A program made the translations under genes and the position numbers. DNA of 64,000 nucleotides, from contig NZ_VFMR01000001.1 of NCBI RefSeq assembly GCF_006715145.1, positions 1,426,001 through 1,490,000 of the forward strand. The letters run 5' to 3'. Of this stretch, positions 32,764-44,197 are shown piece after piece (within the stretch, counting starts at the first letter, position 1; each line of letters opens with the position of its first letter). Under the pieces are notes generated by a model, which was given only the letters and a program-made list of their open reading frames with translations, searched no databases and had not been told where the DNA came from. Origin of the DNA: Microbacterium sp. SLBN-146. Its GTDB lineage: Bacteria > Actinomycetota > Actinomycetes > Actinomycetales > Microbacteriaceae.

Positions 32764-33508
32764 GCCCCTCGTCCCTGAGCCGCTCATCGTCGAACGCCAC
32801 GCGGACCGCGTCGTCGCGACGCTCGACCGTCCCGAGACGCGCAATGCGATCGATCAGGCCACGATCGATGCCCTGCACGAGCTGTGCGCCGAGCTCGAGG
32901 CCGAGCCGCGCCTGCTCGTGCTGACGGGGGCCGGAGGGGTCTTCGCCTCGGGTGCCGACATCGCGGAGCTCAAGGAGCGCACGGCGGCCGACGCGCGCGC
33001 CGGCATCAACACGTCCGCGTTCCGGCGGATCCGCGCGCTGCCGATGCCGGTGATCGCCGCGATTGACGGCTACGCGCTCGGCGGCGGCGCGGAACTCGCG
33101 TACGCGGCCGACCTTCGCATCGCCACGCCCGCCGTCAAGATCGGCAACCCCGAGACGGGCCTCGGCATCATCGCCGCCGCCGGTGCGACGTGGCGCCTCC
33201 CGCAGATCGTCGGCGAGGCGCGCGCGGCGGAGATGTTGCTCACGGGGCGCATCCTCGATGCGGATACGGCGCTCGCGTGGGGCCTGGTGTCGGCGATCCA
33301 CCCGGCCGACGAGCTGCTCGCGGCGGCCCACGCGCTCGCGGACCGCATCGCCGCGAACGACCCGCTCGCAACGCGCCACACCAAGTCGGCGCTGCTCACT
33401 CCGCCCGAGGCGCACCCCGCGATCGAGCTCGAGCTGCAGGCCGAGCTCTTCGAGAGCCCCGAGAAGCACCGGCGCATGGCGGCGTTCCTGGAACGGAGGC
33501 GGCGATGA
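32756..33508 (+). CDS. paaF: Enoyl-CoA hydratase (PaaF-type)
   Basis: A 250-residue crotonase-fold hydratase expected to hydrate 2,3-dehydroadipyl-CoA. The oxyanion-hole segment is ASGADIAEL. Both catalytic glutamates are present, Glu113 in GGGAELA and Glu133 in NPETGLG, as in hydratases and unlike the isomerase encoded at the end of the cluster. It overlaps paaJ by eight bases and paaH by four (ATGA). Confidence 0.85.
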   Translation: MPEPLVPEPLIVERHADRVVATLDRPETRNAIDQATIDALHELCAELEAEPRLLVLTGAGGVFASGADIAELKERTAADARAGINTSAFRRIRALPMPVIAAIDGYALGGGAELAYAADLRIATPAVKIGNPETGLGIIAAAGATWRLPQIVGEARAAEMLLTGRILDADTALAWGLVSAIHPADELLAAAHALADRIAANDPLATRHTKSALLTPPEAHPAIELELQAELFESPEKHRRMAAFLERRRR

Positions 33509-34365
33509 GCCATCGGAGCGTCCCCCCGCACGTCGGCGTGCTGGGCGGCGGGCGCATGGGGGCCGGCATCGCGCACGCGTTCCTCCTCGCCGGCTCGCAC
33601 GTCACCGTCGTGGAGCGGGACCGTTCGCAGGCGGATGCCGCGGCGGCACGTGTCCGCGAGAACCTGAGCCGCTCGATCGAGCGTGACGCGACGACCCGCG
33701 CGCTCGCCGAGTTCGATGACGCACTCGTCGTCGCGACCGCGTCGGAGGCGTTCGCGGAGTGCGATCTCGTGGTCGAGGCGGTTCCCGAAGATCGCGCCCT
33801 CAAGCTCGAGGCACTCCGGGGGGTCGCGGCGTCCGTGTCTCCCGAGACCGTGATCGCAACGAACACGTCCTCCATCTCGATCGACGACCTCGCCGCGGGG
33901 ATCCCCGGTCCCGACCGCTTCCTGGGCCTGCACTTCTTCAACCCCGTGCCCGCGTCGCGTCTCGTCGAAGTCGTCATGGGCGCCGCGACCGGACGGCAGC
34001 TCGAGGCCACCGCGCGCGGGTGGGTCGAGGCGATCGGGAAGACCGCCGTCGTCGTCCGCGATGCGCCCGGCTTCGCGTCGAGTCGCCTGGGCGTCGCGCT
34101 CGGGCTCGAAGCGATCCGGATGCTCGAAGAGGGCGTCGCGAGCGCCGTGGACATCGACGCGGCGATGGAGCTCGGGTACCGGCATCCCGTCGGTCCGCTC
34201 CGCACGACCGACATCATCGGGCTCGACGTGCGGCTCGGCATCGCCGAAGAGCTGCACGCGGCGCTCGGCGACCGATTCGAACCCCCCGCGCTGCTGCGCC
34301 GCATGGTGGCCGAGGGCCGCCTCGGCCGCAAGAGCGGTCGCGGCTTCTACGAATGGAGCGAGTGA
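33505..34365 (+). CDS. paaH: 3-hydroxyadipyl-CoA dehydrogenase
   Basis: A 286-residue NAD-dependent 3-hydroxyacyl-CoA dehydrogenase. The Rossmann motif is GVLGGGRMGAGIAHAF near residue 11. The catalytic histidine lies in GLHFFNPVPASRLVEVV and the conserved glutamate in the LEEGVASAVDIDAAM region. It oxidises 3-hydroxyadipyl-CoA to 3-oxoadipyl-CoA, feeding PaaJ. Its size is the single-domain type rather than the long PaaH of proteobacteria. It ends inside the paaZ start (TGATG). Confidence 0.9.
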   Translation: MSHRSVPPHVGVLGGGRMGAGIAHAFLLAGSHVTVVERDRSQADAAAARVRENLSRSIERDATTRALAEFDDALVVATASEAFAECDLVVEAVPEDRALKLEALRGVAASVSPETVIATNTSSISIDDLAAGIPGPDRFLGLHFFNPVPASRLVEVVMGAATGRQLEATARGWVEAIGKTAVVVRDAPGFASSRLGVALGLEAIRMLEEGVASAVDIDAAMELGYRHPVGPLRTTDIIGLDVRLGIAEELHAALGDRFEPPALLRRMVAEGRLGRKSGRGFYEWSE

Positions 34366-36443
34366 TGAACGAGATCCTTCCGAGCTATCTGCAGGATGCG
34401 TGGTGGACGCCCTCCGATACCGCCGACGCGACGGTCGTCCGCGACGCGTCGACGGGCGAGCCGGTCGCGCGGGTCAGCACGTCGGGGATCGATCTCGCGG
34501 GAGCGATCGCCCACGCGCGCTCCGTCGGTCAGCGCTCGCTCGGCGCACTGACGTTCCACCAGCGCGCGATGCTGCTGAAGCAGTTCGCCGTCGTCCTCTC
34601 GGAGCGCAAGCAGGAGCTGTACGACCTCTCGAAGCGGTCGGGGGCGACGCAGCGCGATTCGCTCAGCGATGTCGACGGAGGCATCGGCGTGCTCTTCACG
34701 TACTCCTCGAAGGGGCGGCGCGAGCTGCCGAACGCCCGCGTCTTCGTCGACGGTCCGGCCGAGCCGCTCTCGAAGGACGGCACATTCCTCGGCAGGCATA
34801 TCTTCACGCGGCTCCCCGGCGTCGCCGTCCAGATCAACGCCTTCAACTTCCCGATGTGGGGCGCTCTGGAGAAGTTCGCCCCGGCGTTCCTCGCCGGAGT
34901 GCCGTCGATCATCAAGCCTGCGACCCCCACGGCGTATGTCGCGGAAGCCTGGGTGCGCATCCTCGTCGAGTCCGGGCTCCTTCCCGACGGCACACTGCAG
35001 CTCGTGAGCGGCCGTGTGCCCGGACTCTTCGAGAATCTCCGCCTCGGCGACCTCGTGGGCTTCACGGGAAGCGCCTCGACCGCCGAGCGTCTGCGCGATC
35101 AGGCGCCGCAGGGCGTCCGGTTCACGAGCGAGACCGACTCGATCAACGCCTCCGTCCTCGGTCCCGATGCCGTGCCCGGCACGCCGGAGTTCGACGCGTA
35201 CGTGAAGCAGCTCCTCGTCGAGCTCACGACCAAGGCGGGGCAGAAGTGCACGGCCATCCGTCGCGCGATCGTCCCCGCAGCCACCGTGGACGCTCTCGTC
35301 GAGGCCCTTCGCGCGAAGATCGCGGAGCGCGTCGTGATCGGCGATCCGCACGCCGACGGTGTCACGATGGGTCCCGTCGTCTCTGTCGAGCAGCGGGACG
35401 ACGTCCTCGCGCAAGTGAAGCGATTGACGGATGCCGGTGGCTCGATCCTCCTCGGCTCGATCGAACCCCCCGAGGTCGTGCGCGCGGACGGCACCCGCGG
35501 AGACGCTCCCGACGGCGCCTTCCTCGCTCCGATCCTCGTCGGCTTCGCGGACACGACCGCCGATGCCGTGCACGAGATCGAGGCCTTCGGTCCCGTCGCG
35601 AGCGTCCTGGCGTACGAGACGCTCGCGGAGGCGGCCGACCTCGTCGATCGCGGCGGCGGTTCGCTCGTGACGAGCGTCGCGACGAACGACCCCGGCGTCG
35701 CGGTCGAGCTCATGTCGCGGATCGGCGCGTACAACGGCCGCGTGCTGTTCCTCAGTCGTGACAACGTCCGCACCTCGACGGGCCACGGTGCTCCCGTGCC
35801 GCACCTCGTGCACGGCGGACCCGGCCGCGCGGGCGGCGGGGAGGAGCTCGGCGGCATCCGGGCGGTCCTCCACCACATGCAGCGGACGGCCGTGCAGGGC
35901 TCGCCCGAGATGCTGACGGCGCTCACGGGTGTGTGGCACGAGGGGGCCGCGTCGGAGGCCGGAGGACGGCATCCGTTCCGGAAGTCCCTCGCGGAGCTGC
36001 GGATCGGCGACCAGGTCGCGTCGGCCTCGCGGGCCGTCTCACTCGACGACATCGAGACGTTCGCGCACTTCACGGGTGACACCTTCTACGCGCACATGGA
36101 CGAGGAGTCGGCGGCCGCGAACCCGTTCTTCCCCGGACGCGTCGCGCACGGCTACCTGCTCGTCTCGTGGGCCGCCGGTCTCTTCGTGGATCCCGAGCCG
36201 GGTCCCGTGCTGGCCAACTACGGTCTGGAGAACCTGCGGTTCGTGACGCCCGTCTCACCCGACGACGAGATCCGCGTCGTGCTGACGGCGAAGCAGATCA
36301 CGCCGCGCGAGACGGACGAGTACGGCGAAGTGCGGTGGGATGCCGTCATCCGCAATCAGCGTGACGAGCTCGTCGCGTCGTACGACGTGCTGACCCTCGT
36401 CGCGAAAGAGTCCGCGAAGGAGTCCGCGGAGGCGGCGCCGTGA
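34365..36443 (+). CDS. paaZ: Oxepin-CoA hydrolase / 3-oxo-5,6-dehydrosuberyl-CoA semialdehyde dehydrogenase
   Basis: A 692-residue bifunctional enzyme that opens the oxepin ring and oxidises the resulting aldehyde. The N-terminal aldehyde dehydrogenase (about 1-525) has Glu256 (RFTSETDS) and nucleophile Cys295 (AGQKCTAIRR), the same numbers as in the E. coli enzyme. The C-terminal MaoC hydratase has Asp572 and His577 in FTGDTFYAHMD, spaced as in E. coli (Asp561/His566). Both activities therefore look intact. ATG 34365 uses the last base of the paaH stop. Confidence 0.95.
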   Translation: MNEILPSYLQDAWWTPSDTADATVVRDASTGEPVARVSTSGIDLAGAIAHARSVGQRSLGALTFHQRAMLLKQFAVVLSERKQELYDLSKRSGATQRDSLSDVDGGIGVLFTYSSKGRRELPNARVFVDGPAEPLSKDGTFLGRHIFTRLPGVAVQINAFNFPMWGALEKFAPAFLAGVPSIIKPATPTAYVAEAWVRILVESGLLPDGTLQLVSGRVPGLFENLRLGDLVGFTGSASTAERLRDQAPQGVRFTSETDSINASVLGPDAVPGTPEFDAYVKQLLVELTTKAGQKCTAIRRAIVPAATVDALVEALRAKIAERVVIGDPHADGVTMGPVVSVEQRDDVLAQVKRLTDAGGSILLGSIEPPEVVRADGTRGDAPDGAFLAPILVGFADTTADAVHEIEAFGPVASVLAYETLAEAADLVDRGGGSLVTSVATNDPGVAVELMSRIGAYNGRVLFLSRDNVRTSTGHGAPVPHLVHGGPGRAGGGEELGGIRAVLHHMQRTAVQGSPEMLTALTGVWHEGAASEAGGRHPFRKSLAELRIGDQVASASRAVSLDDIETFAHFTGDTFYAHMDEESAAANPFFPGRVAHGYLLVSWAAGLFVDPEPGPVLANYGLENLRFVTPVSPDDEIRVVLTAKQITPRETDEYGEVRWDAVIRNQRDELVASYDVLTLVAKESAKESAEAAP

Positions 36444-36853
36444 CCACCCTCCGCCGGATGCTGCGCGAGGACCGCACCTTCGCGGCGTTCGGCATGCGGC
36501 TCGAGGTCGACGAACCCGGCCGCGCCGTGCTCAGCATGGTCGTCCGCGACGACATGACGAACGGCTTCGCCATCACGCACGGGGGGATCGTTTTCGCGCT
36601 CGCCGACACCGCCTTCGCCGTCGCGTGCAACGAGGACGAGCGCGTGACGGTCGCGGCGGGCGCCGACATCACGTTCCTCCGGTCGACGCGCGCCGGTGAC
36701 ACGCTCCGCGCGACGGCGGTGCGCCGCATCCGGACCGGCCGAACCGGTCTCTACGACGTCACGGTCACGGATGCCGGGGGAGAGGTCGTGGCGGAGTTCC
36801 GCGGCCGCTCGCTCGCGACCGACCGGGTTGTCGGTGCGGCGACGAGCGCCTAG
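36440..36853 (+). CDS. paaI: Phenylacetate-pathway thioesterase PaaI (hotdog fold)
   Basis: A 137-residue hotdog thioesterase that rescues CoA from dead-end hydroxylated intermediates. It shows the helix segment HGGIVFALADTAFAVACN, with the conserved His/Gly pair and the catalytic Asp, and the strand AAGADITFLRSTRAGD. GTG 36440 overlaps the paaZ stop (GTGA). The promoter for the downstream paaA operon lies inside its last codons. Confidence 0.88.
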   Translation: MTTLRRMLREDRTFAAFGMRLEVDEPGRAVLSMVVRDDMTNGFAITHGGIVFALADTAFAVACNEDERVTVAAGADITFLRSTRAGDTLRATAVRRIRTGRTGLYDVTVTDAGGEVVAEFRGRSLATDRVVGAATSA

Positions 36854-36878
36854 AATACTGACCGAACGTTCTGTTATT
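36828..36878 (+). promoter_or_regulatory. paaABCDE promoter with PaaR-like operator
   Basis: TTGTCG (36828-36833), a 17-base spacer and TAGAAT (36851-36856) form a good sigma-70-type promoter inside the end of paaI. Directly after the -10, bases 36857-36878 read ACTGACCGAACGTTCTGTTATT-like symmetry that fits the recalled 22-bp PaaR consensus at all but two defined positions. AGGAG at 36879-36883 then serves the paaA start. The operator's place just downstream of the -10 predicts repression. Confidence 0.7.
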
Positions 36879-36889
36879 AGGAGTCGACG

Positions 36890-37861
36890 ATGACTGCACC
36901 CGATCTGTCCGCCGTGGATGCGGCCGAGGAGCTCGCGGCGTTCGACGCCCTCGTGGCCGCCGAGCAGCGGATCGAGCCGCGCGACTGGATGCCCGACGCG
37001 TACCGCAAGACCCTCATCCGGCAGATCTCCCAGCACGCGCACTCCGAGATCATCGGCATGCAGCCCGAGGGCAACTGGATCACTCGCGCCCCGAGCCTCA
37101 AGCGCAAGGCGATCCTCATGGCCAAGGTGCAGGACGAGGCCGGACACGGGCTCTACCTCTACTCCGCCGCGCAGACGCTCGGCATCACGCGTGACGAGAT
37201 GACCCAGCAGCTCATCGACGGCAAAGCGAAGTACTCGTCGATCTTCAACTACCCGACGCCGACGTGGGCCGACATGGGAGCGATCGGGTGGCTCGTCGAC
37301 GGTGCCGCGATCTGCAACCAGGTGCCGCTGTGCCGCGCATCGTACGGCCCGTACGGTCGCGCGATGGTGCGCATCTGCAAAGAGGAGTCCTTCCACCAGC
37401 GGCAGGGGTTCGAGATCCTCCTGACGCTCATGCGGGGGACCCCCGCGCAGCGGGCCATGGCGCAGGAGTCGATCGACCGCTGGTACTGGCCGTCTCTCAT
37501 GATGTTCGGGCCGCCCGACGACCAGTCGCCCAATTCGGCGCAGTCCATGACATGGAAGATCAAGCGGTTCTCCAACGACGAGCTGCGTCAGCGATTCGTC
37601 GGGATGCTCGTGCCCCAGGCCGAGATCCTCGGGGTCACGCTCCCCGATCCGAACCTGCGCTGGAACGAGGACGAGCAGCGCTACGACATGAGCGAGATCG
37701 ACTGGACGGAGTTCTTCGAGGTGCTCGCGGGGCGGGGCCCGATGAACGCCGTACGTCTCCAGAACCGCCGCGCGGCGCACGAGGACGGCGCGTGGGTGCG
37801 GGAGGCAGCGGCCGCGTACGCCGCGAAGCGCGCGGCGCAGACCGAGAGGGAGGTCGCGTGA
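36890..37861 (+). CDS. paaA: 1,2-phenylacetyl-CoA epoxidase, catalytic subunit A
   Basis: A 323-residue di-iron oxygenase subunit that converts phenylacetyl-CoA to its ring 1,2-epoxide. Carboxylate/histidine ligands are visible in [29 protein letters not shown] and [14 protein letters not shown]. Start ATG 36890 has AGGAG at good spacing. It is the first gene of paaABCDE under its own promoter. Length equals that of characterised PaaA. Confidence 0.96.
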   Translation: MTAPDLSAVDAAEELAAFDALVAAEQRIEPRDWMPDAYRKTLIRQISQHAHSEIIGMQPEGNWITRAPSLKRKAILMAKVQDEAGHGLYLYSAAQTLGITRDEMTQQLIDGKAKYSSIFNYPTPTWADMGAIGWLVDGAAICNQVPLCRASYGPYGRAMVRICKEESFHQRQGFEILLTLMRGTPAQRAMAQESIDRWYWPSLMMFGPPDDQSPNSAQSMTWKIKRFSNDELRQRFVGMLVPQAEILGVTLPDPNLRWNEDEQRYDMSEIDWTEFFEVLAGRGPMNAVRLQNRRAAHEDGAWVREAAAAYAAKRAAQTEREVA

Positions 37862-38166
37862 TGGCGACCCCGGGAGGATCCGACCGCGAGACGTGGCCCC
37901 TGTGGGAGGTCTTCGTGCGCGCAGGCCGTGGGCTCTCGCACGTGCACGCGGGATCGCTCCATGCGCCGGATGCCGACATGGCGCTGCGGAACGCGCGCGA
38001 TCTCTACACGCGGCGCGGCGAAGGCACGTCGGTGTGGGTCGTCCCGGCCGATGCCATCACGACGAGCGACCCCGGCTCGAAGGGCGCCTTCTTCGAGAGC
38101 CCCGCGGGCAAGAACTACCGTCACGCGGTCTACTACACCGCCTCCGAGGGGGTGCCGCACCTATGA
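37861..38166 (+). CDS. paaB: Phenylacetyl-CoA epoxidase subunit B
   Basis: A 101-residue structural subunit of the epoxidase. The diagnostic segments are WPLWEVFVRAGRGLSHVHAG, HAPDADMALRNARDLYTRR and GTSVWVVPADAI. It begins on the last base of the paaA stop (TGATG) and overlaps paaC (ATGA). Confidence 0.94.
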   Translation: MATPGGSDRETWPLWEVFVRAGRGLSHVHAGSLHAPDADMALRNARDLYTRRGEGTSVWVVPADAITTSDPGSKGAFFESPAGKNYRHAVYYTASEGVPHL

Positions 38167-38984
38167 GCGACGTCGACCTCCACGGAGACGTGACCGTCGA
38201 ACGGGTGACGCTGTCGGCCGAGCTCGCGGGCGGCGAGGGAGTCGCGACGCCCGACGCTGCCGAGTACGCCCTGTGGCTCGGCGACGACTCGCTCATCCTC
38301 GCGCAGCAGCTGAGCGCGTGGATCGCGCGTGCGCCCGAACTCGAAGAGGACGTCGCGCTCGCCAACATCGCCCTCGACCTCCTGGGGCACGCGCGCTCGC
38401 TCCTGCGCTACGCCGGCACGGCCGACGGGCGGACCGAGGACGATCTCGCCTACTGGCGCGACGAGCCCGGGTTCCGCAGCGCCTGGCTCTTCGAGCAGCC
38501 CAACGGCGACTTCGCCCAGACGATCGCGCGCCAGCTCGTGGCATCCGCCTATCTCTTCGAGCTGTACACGGCCCTGCAGTCCTCGAGTGACGAGACTCTC
38601 GCCGCGATCGCCGCGAAGGCCGTGAAAGAGGTCGACTACCACCGCGACCACGCGATCCAATGGACGCTCCGCCTCGCGGGCGGTACCGACGAGTCGCGGC
38701 GGCGGATGCTCCGTGCCGTCTCGGATGTGTGGCCGTACGTCGACGAGCTCTTCCGTGACGAACCCCTGCTCGATCGTCTCGAGGGCGTCGCCGTGCGCCC
38801 GTCGACCCTGCGCGGCGCCTTCGACGCCGTGATCGATGCCGTCTTCGCGGAAGCCTCGCTCGACGTCCCGACGGGGTTCGTCTCGTCGGGAGGAGGGCGC
38901 CGCGGAAGCCACTTCTCGACGCTCGGCTACCTCCTCGCCGAGATGCAGGTGCTCGCCCGTCAGCACCCGGGGGCGACATGGTGA
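38163..38984 (+). CDS. paaC: Phenylacetyl-CoA epoxidase subunit C
   Basis: A 273-residue ferritin-fold partner of PaaA lacking the di-iron site, needed for complex assembly. Signatures are LWLGDDSLILAQQLSAWIAR, EEDVALANIALDLLGHARSL and AVKEVDYHRDHAIQWTLRL. It overlaps paaB by four bases and paaD by seven. Confidence 0.94.
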   Translation: MSDVDLHGDVTVERVTLSAELAGGEGVATPDAAEYALWLGDDSLILAQQLSAWIARAPELEEDVALANIALDLLGHARSLLRYAGTADGRTEDDLAYWRDEPGFRSAWLFEQPNGDFAQTIARQLVASAYLFELYTALQSSSDETLAAIAAKAVKEVDYHRDHAIQWTLRLAGGTDESRRRMLRAVSDVWPYVDELFRDEPLLDRLEGVAVRPSTLRGAFDAVIDAVFAEASLDVPTGFVSSGGGRRGSHFSTLGYLLAEMQVLARQHPGATW

Positions 38985-39451
38985 CGGATGCCTGGAGGAT
39001 CGCGGCGAGCGTGCTCGACCCGGAGGTGCCCGCCCTCACGATCGAAGACCTCGGAGTGCTCCGCGCCGTCGAGGTCGACGGTGCGCACGTCGCCGTCACG
39101 ATCACGCCGACCTACTCGGGGTGCCCCGCGATGGATGTCATCCGCGAAGACCTCGTGCTCGCGCTCGGCGCGGCGGGATACTCCGATGTCGACGTCCGCC
39201 TCGTGCTGAGCCCCGCCTGGACGACGGACTGGATGACGGATGCCGGCAAGCGCAAGCTCACGGCGTTCGGCATCGCGCCGCCCACGGGTCGCGCTTCCGC
39301 CGGACCCATCCGGGTGCAGCTGGGCGTCAAGTGCCCGCAGTGCGGGTCGCTCGATACGCGGGAGATCTCGCGCTTCGGGTCGACGTCGTGCAAGGCCCTG
39401 TGGGAGTGCCGCGCGTGCCTCGAGCCCTTCGACCACTTCCGGGCGCACTGA
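38978..39451 (+). CDS. paaD: Phenylacetyl-CoA epoxidase maturation protein D
   Basis: A 157-residue DUF59/MIP18-type protein implicated in iron-sulfur or di-iron assembly for the epoxidase. The N-terminal domain shows LDPEVPALTIEDLGVLR and TPTYSGCPAMDVI with its conserved Cys. The C-terminal zinc ribbon has CPQCGS and CRACLEPF cysteine pairs. Coupled to both neighbours. Confidence 0.93.
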   Translation: MVTDAWRIAASVLDPEVPALTIEDLGVLRAVEVDGAHVAVTITPTYSGCPAMDVIREDLVLALGAAGYSDVDVRLVLSPAWTTDWMTDAGKRKLTAFGIAPPTGRASAGPIRVQLGVKCPQCGSLDTREISRFGSTSCKALWECRACLEPFDHFRAH

Positions 39452-40572
39452 TGTCCGGGCTGGCGGGCACGGGGGCGGCCGTCCGCCGTCGCGGGCGCTT
39501 CCACACACTCGCTGTGACGGCCGTGCGGCCCCTCACCGACGACGCCGTCGAGGTGACGTTCCGTGTGCCCGACGACCTGCACGGCGAGTTCGACTACTTC
39601 GCAGGGCAGCACGTGGCGCTCCGCACCCGCCTCGACGGACAGGAGGTGCGTCGGTCGTACTCGCTCTGCCGGCCCCCGTCGCCCGGAAGCGTGTCGGTCG
39701 CCATCAAGCGCGATCTGGGCGGACGGTTCTCGACGTGGGCGCAGACCGAACTGCATCCCGGTGACGAGATCGACGTCATGAGCCCGCAGGGCACCTTCAC
39801 GTCGGGTCTCGCCGACCTCGAAGGCGCCCACGTCGCGGGGATCGCCGCCGGTTCGGGGATCACACCGCTCATGGCGCTCGCCGCGACGGTGCTCGCCGGG
39901 TCGGAGACCTCGCGCTTCACCCTCGTCTTCACCAATCGCTCGACGCCCGACGTCATGTTCCTCGAGGAGCTCGCCGACCTCAAGGACCGCTACCCGACGC
40001 GCCTCGCGCTTCACCACGTGCTCTCCCGAGAGCAGCGATCGGCGCCGCTCCTCTCCGGTCGTATCGACGAGGCGCGCCTCCGCCGCATCCTCGACGCGCT
40101 CGTCCTTCCCGAGACGGTCGACGAGTGGTTCCTCTGCGGTCCGTTCGACCTCGTGCAGCTGTGCCGCGACACGCTCGCCGACATCGGTGTCGATGCGGCC
40201 CACGTGCGGTTCGAGCTGTTCACGACGGGCGAGCCGGGCTCCGAACGCCCTGACTCCGGGCGCCCTGTCGTCGTGCGGGCCGACGAGCCCGTGCGGCAGA
40301 TCGAGTTCTCTCTCGACGGCCAGTCCTCGACGGTCGAGAGTCCCGTGAGCGCGCACGAGTCGATCCTCAACGCGGCCCTCCGGGTGCGCGGCGACGTTCC
40401 CTTCGCGTGCTCGGGCGGTGTGTGCGGCACGTGCCGCGCCCGACTCGTCACGGGCGCCGTCACGATGACCGAGAACTACGCTCTCGAGCCCGACGAGCTC
40501 GAGCGCGGGTACGTGCTGACGTGCCAGTCCCACCCGACGACGGACCGCGTCGTCGTCGACTACGACGGATGA
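39451..40572 (+). CDS. paaE: Phenylacetyl-CoA epoxidase reductase subunit E
   Basis: A 373-residue electron-transfer subunit. The FAD/NADP-binding ferredoxin-reductase part has RRSYSLCRP (FAD) and GSGITPLMALAATVL. The C-terminal plant-type [2Fe-2S] ferredoxin has cysteines in CSGGVCGTCRARL and LTCQS. It passes electrons from NADPH to PaaA. It starts on the paaD stop (TGATG). Confidence 0.95.
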   Translation: MSGLAGTGAAVRRRGRFHTLAVTAVRPLTDDAVEVTFRVPDDLHGEFDYFAGQHVALRTRLDGQEVRRSYSLCRPPSPGSVSVAIKRDLGGRFSTWAQTELHPGDEIDVMSPQGTFTSGLADLEGAHVAGIAAGSGITPLMALAATVLAGSETSRFTLVFTNRSTPDVMFLEELADLKDRYPTRLALHHVLSREQRSAPLLSGRIDEARLRRILDALVLPETVDEWFLCGPFDLVQLCRDTLADIGVDAAHVRFELFTTGEPGSERPDSGRPVVVRADEPVRQIEFSLDGQSSTVESPVSAHESILNAALRVRGDVPFACSGGVCGTCRARLVTGAVTMTENYALEPDELERGYVLTCQSHPTTDRVVVDYDG

Positions 40573-40609
40573 CGGGATGCCGCGGCGCGCGGCCCCGCCG
40601 GAGGAGACC

Positions 40610-41380
40610 ATGATCGACCTGACCTTCGAGGGCGCGGTCGCCCACATCGCGCTCGACAACCCGGCGAAGCTCAACGCCCTCGACGAAGCCGCGCTGCGCG
40701 AACTCGATGCGGCGTACGCCGAGGCTGCGGCATCCGGATCCCGCGCTCTCGTCCTGAGCGGCCGCGGTCGCGCGTTCTGCGCAGGACGCGACATCTCGGG
40801 GGTCGATCCGCGCGACGACGACGTCCTGGGCTACCTCGGCGGGATCGTGACGCCGCTCCTGCGCCGCATGGCGGCCTTTCCCGCGCCCACCTTCGCGGCA
40901 GCGCACGGCGCGTGTCTCGGGGTCGGGCTCGGACTCCTCATCGCGACCGACGTCGTCTACGTCGCCGACCGCGCGAAGATCGGCTCGCCCTTCGCGGCGC
41001 TCGGCGCAACACTCGACTCCGGCGGGCACGCGCTCTTCTTCGAGCGGCTCGGCGCGCACAAGACGCTCGACCTCATCTACACGGGGCGGCTCATGTCGGG
41101 AACCGAAGCGGTCGAGTCGGGCCTCTTCTCGCGCGTCTTCCCCGCGGAGGACGTGCTCGGTGTGACCCTCGAAGCCGCTGAGCGCGCGGCATCCGGAGCG
41201 ACGTCCGCCTTCCTCGCGAGCAAGCAGCTCATCGCACGCATCCGCGACGAACGCCTCGCACTGTGGGAGTCGATCGACGTCGAGAACGCTGCGCAAGCGG
41301 CGCTCTGCGACACCGACGACTATCGCGAAGGCTTCGCCGCCTTCCAGGAGAAGCGCCCCCCGCACTTCACGGGCCGCTGA
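40610..41380 (+). CDS. paaG: Ring-1,2-epoxyphenylacetyl-CoA isomerase (PaaG-type)
   Basis: A 256-residue crotonase-fold enzyme that isomerises the epoxide to oxepin-CoA. The hydratase glutamates are missing, while Asp136 in GATLDSGG coincides with the catalytic Asp136 of E. coli PaaG, which supports isomerase over hydratase. ATG 40610 follows GGAGGAG; a longer frame from 40577 adds a basic non-conserved leader. It closes the cluster, 37 bases after paaE. No phenylacetate-CoA ligase (PaaK) gene follows. Confidence 0.86.
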   Translation: MIDLTFEGAVAHIALDNPAKLNALDEAALRELDAAYAEAAASGSRALVLSGRGRAFCAGRDISGVDPRDDDVLGYLGGIVTPLLRRMAAFPAPTFAAAHGACLGVGLGLLIATDVVYVADRAKIGSPFAALGATLDSGGHALFFERLGAHKTLDLIYTGRLMSGTEAVESGLFSRVFPAEDVLGVTLEAAERAASGATSAFLASKQLIARIRDERLALWESIDVENAAQAALCDTDDYREGFAAFQEKRPPHFTGR

Positions 41381-41413
41381 CCCGCCCGCTGGGGCCCCGC
41401 CCGCTTCTTCCGC

Positions 41414-41470
41414 TCACTTGTCGCGAATGGCGGCCTGCGCGCGGCCGACCCCGCCTTTTGAGACAAGTGA
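41414..41470 (+). repeat. 57-bp dispersed palindromic element, single copy
   Basis: TCACTTGTC and GACAAGTGA ends with extended flanks CCGC / GCGG that lengthen the outer stem to 13 bp. It lies 33 bases after paaG, so here it could also act as a transcription end. Inner arms read GCGAATGGCGG and CCGCCTTTTGA. The remainder of the 258-base gap to 41639 holds no further recognised feature apart from a repeated GATGATCGGGAGCGCG-type duplication near 41507-41545. Confidence 0.85.
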
Positions 41471-41638
41471 GCGGGGAAGGGGAGAGGGATGCTGCGGCCG
41501 GAGCGCCGGATGATCGGGAGCGCGCGATGATCGGGAGCGCGAGATGATATCGAGCTGCGGACGGCTCGACAAGCCCCGGCGGACGCCACGGAACTCGCCA
41601 TAGCTTCTCCCTGCACCCACAGCGAAGGAGAGACGGCC

Positions 41639-41938
41639 ATGCGTTCTCAGGTCCCCGGCAGGCGGGAGCGCGACGGCGCGACCGACGCGCACGACGATGA
41701 CACGCGCGAGACTCCGACGCTCGCCTGGGAGCTCGTCGACCTAGAGCGGTATGAAGTGCGCGTGGGGAACGCGGTGCTCGGATACATCGAAGTCGTCGCC
41801 CCCGTCTTCGTCGTCTCCCTCGGATGCCGGTTCGCCAAGGCCGTCGAGATCGCCCAGGTGCATGCCTTCGACGAGGCCGTCGAGCGACTGTTCGCGGCAT
41901 CCCTCATCGGCCATGCACAGAATTCGTCTGGGTCATGA
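41639..41938 (+). CDS. Hypothetical protein (99 aa)
   Basis: A small soluble protein with an acidic, charged N-terminus (residues 1-30) and a compact C-terminal half with alternating hydrophobic strands (YEVRVGNAVLGYIEVVAPVFVV, a run given here only in part) and one cysteine. AAGGAGA seven bases upstream of ATG supports the start. It ends inside the region where glgX begins (ATGA overlap with an alternative glgX start at 41935), so the two may be cotranscribed. No family recognised. It is probably specific to related actinobacteria. Confidence 0.6.
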   Translation: MRSQVPGRRERDGATDAHDDDTRETPTLAWELVDLERYEVRVGNAVLGYIEVVAPVFVVSLGCRFAKAVEIAQVHAFDEAVERLFAASLIGHAQNSSGS

Positions 41939-41967
41939 CCATCAGGGAGACCTCCTACGATGACGAC

Positions 41968-44181
<2,214 letters not shown>

Positions 44182-44197
44182 CGGAAGGGCAGACGCC

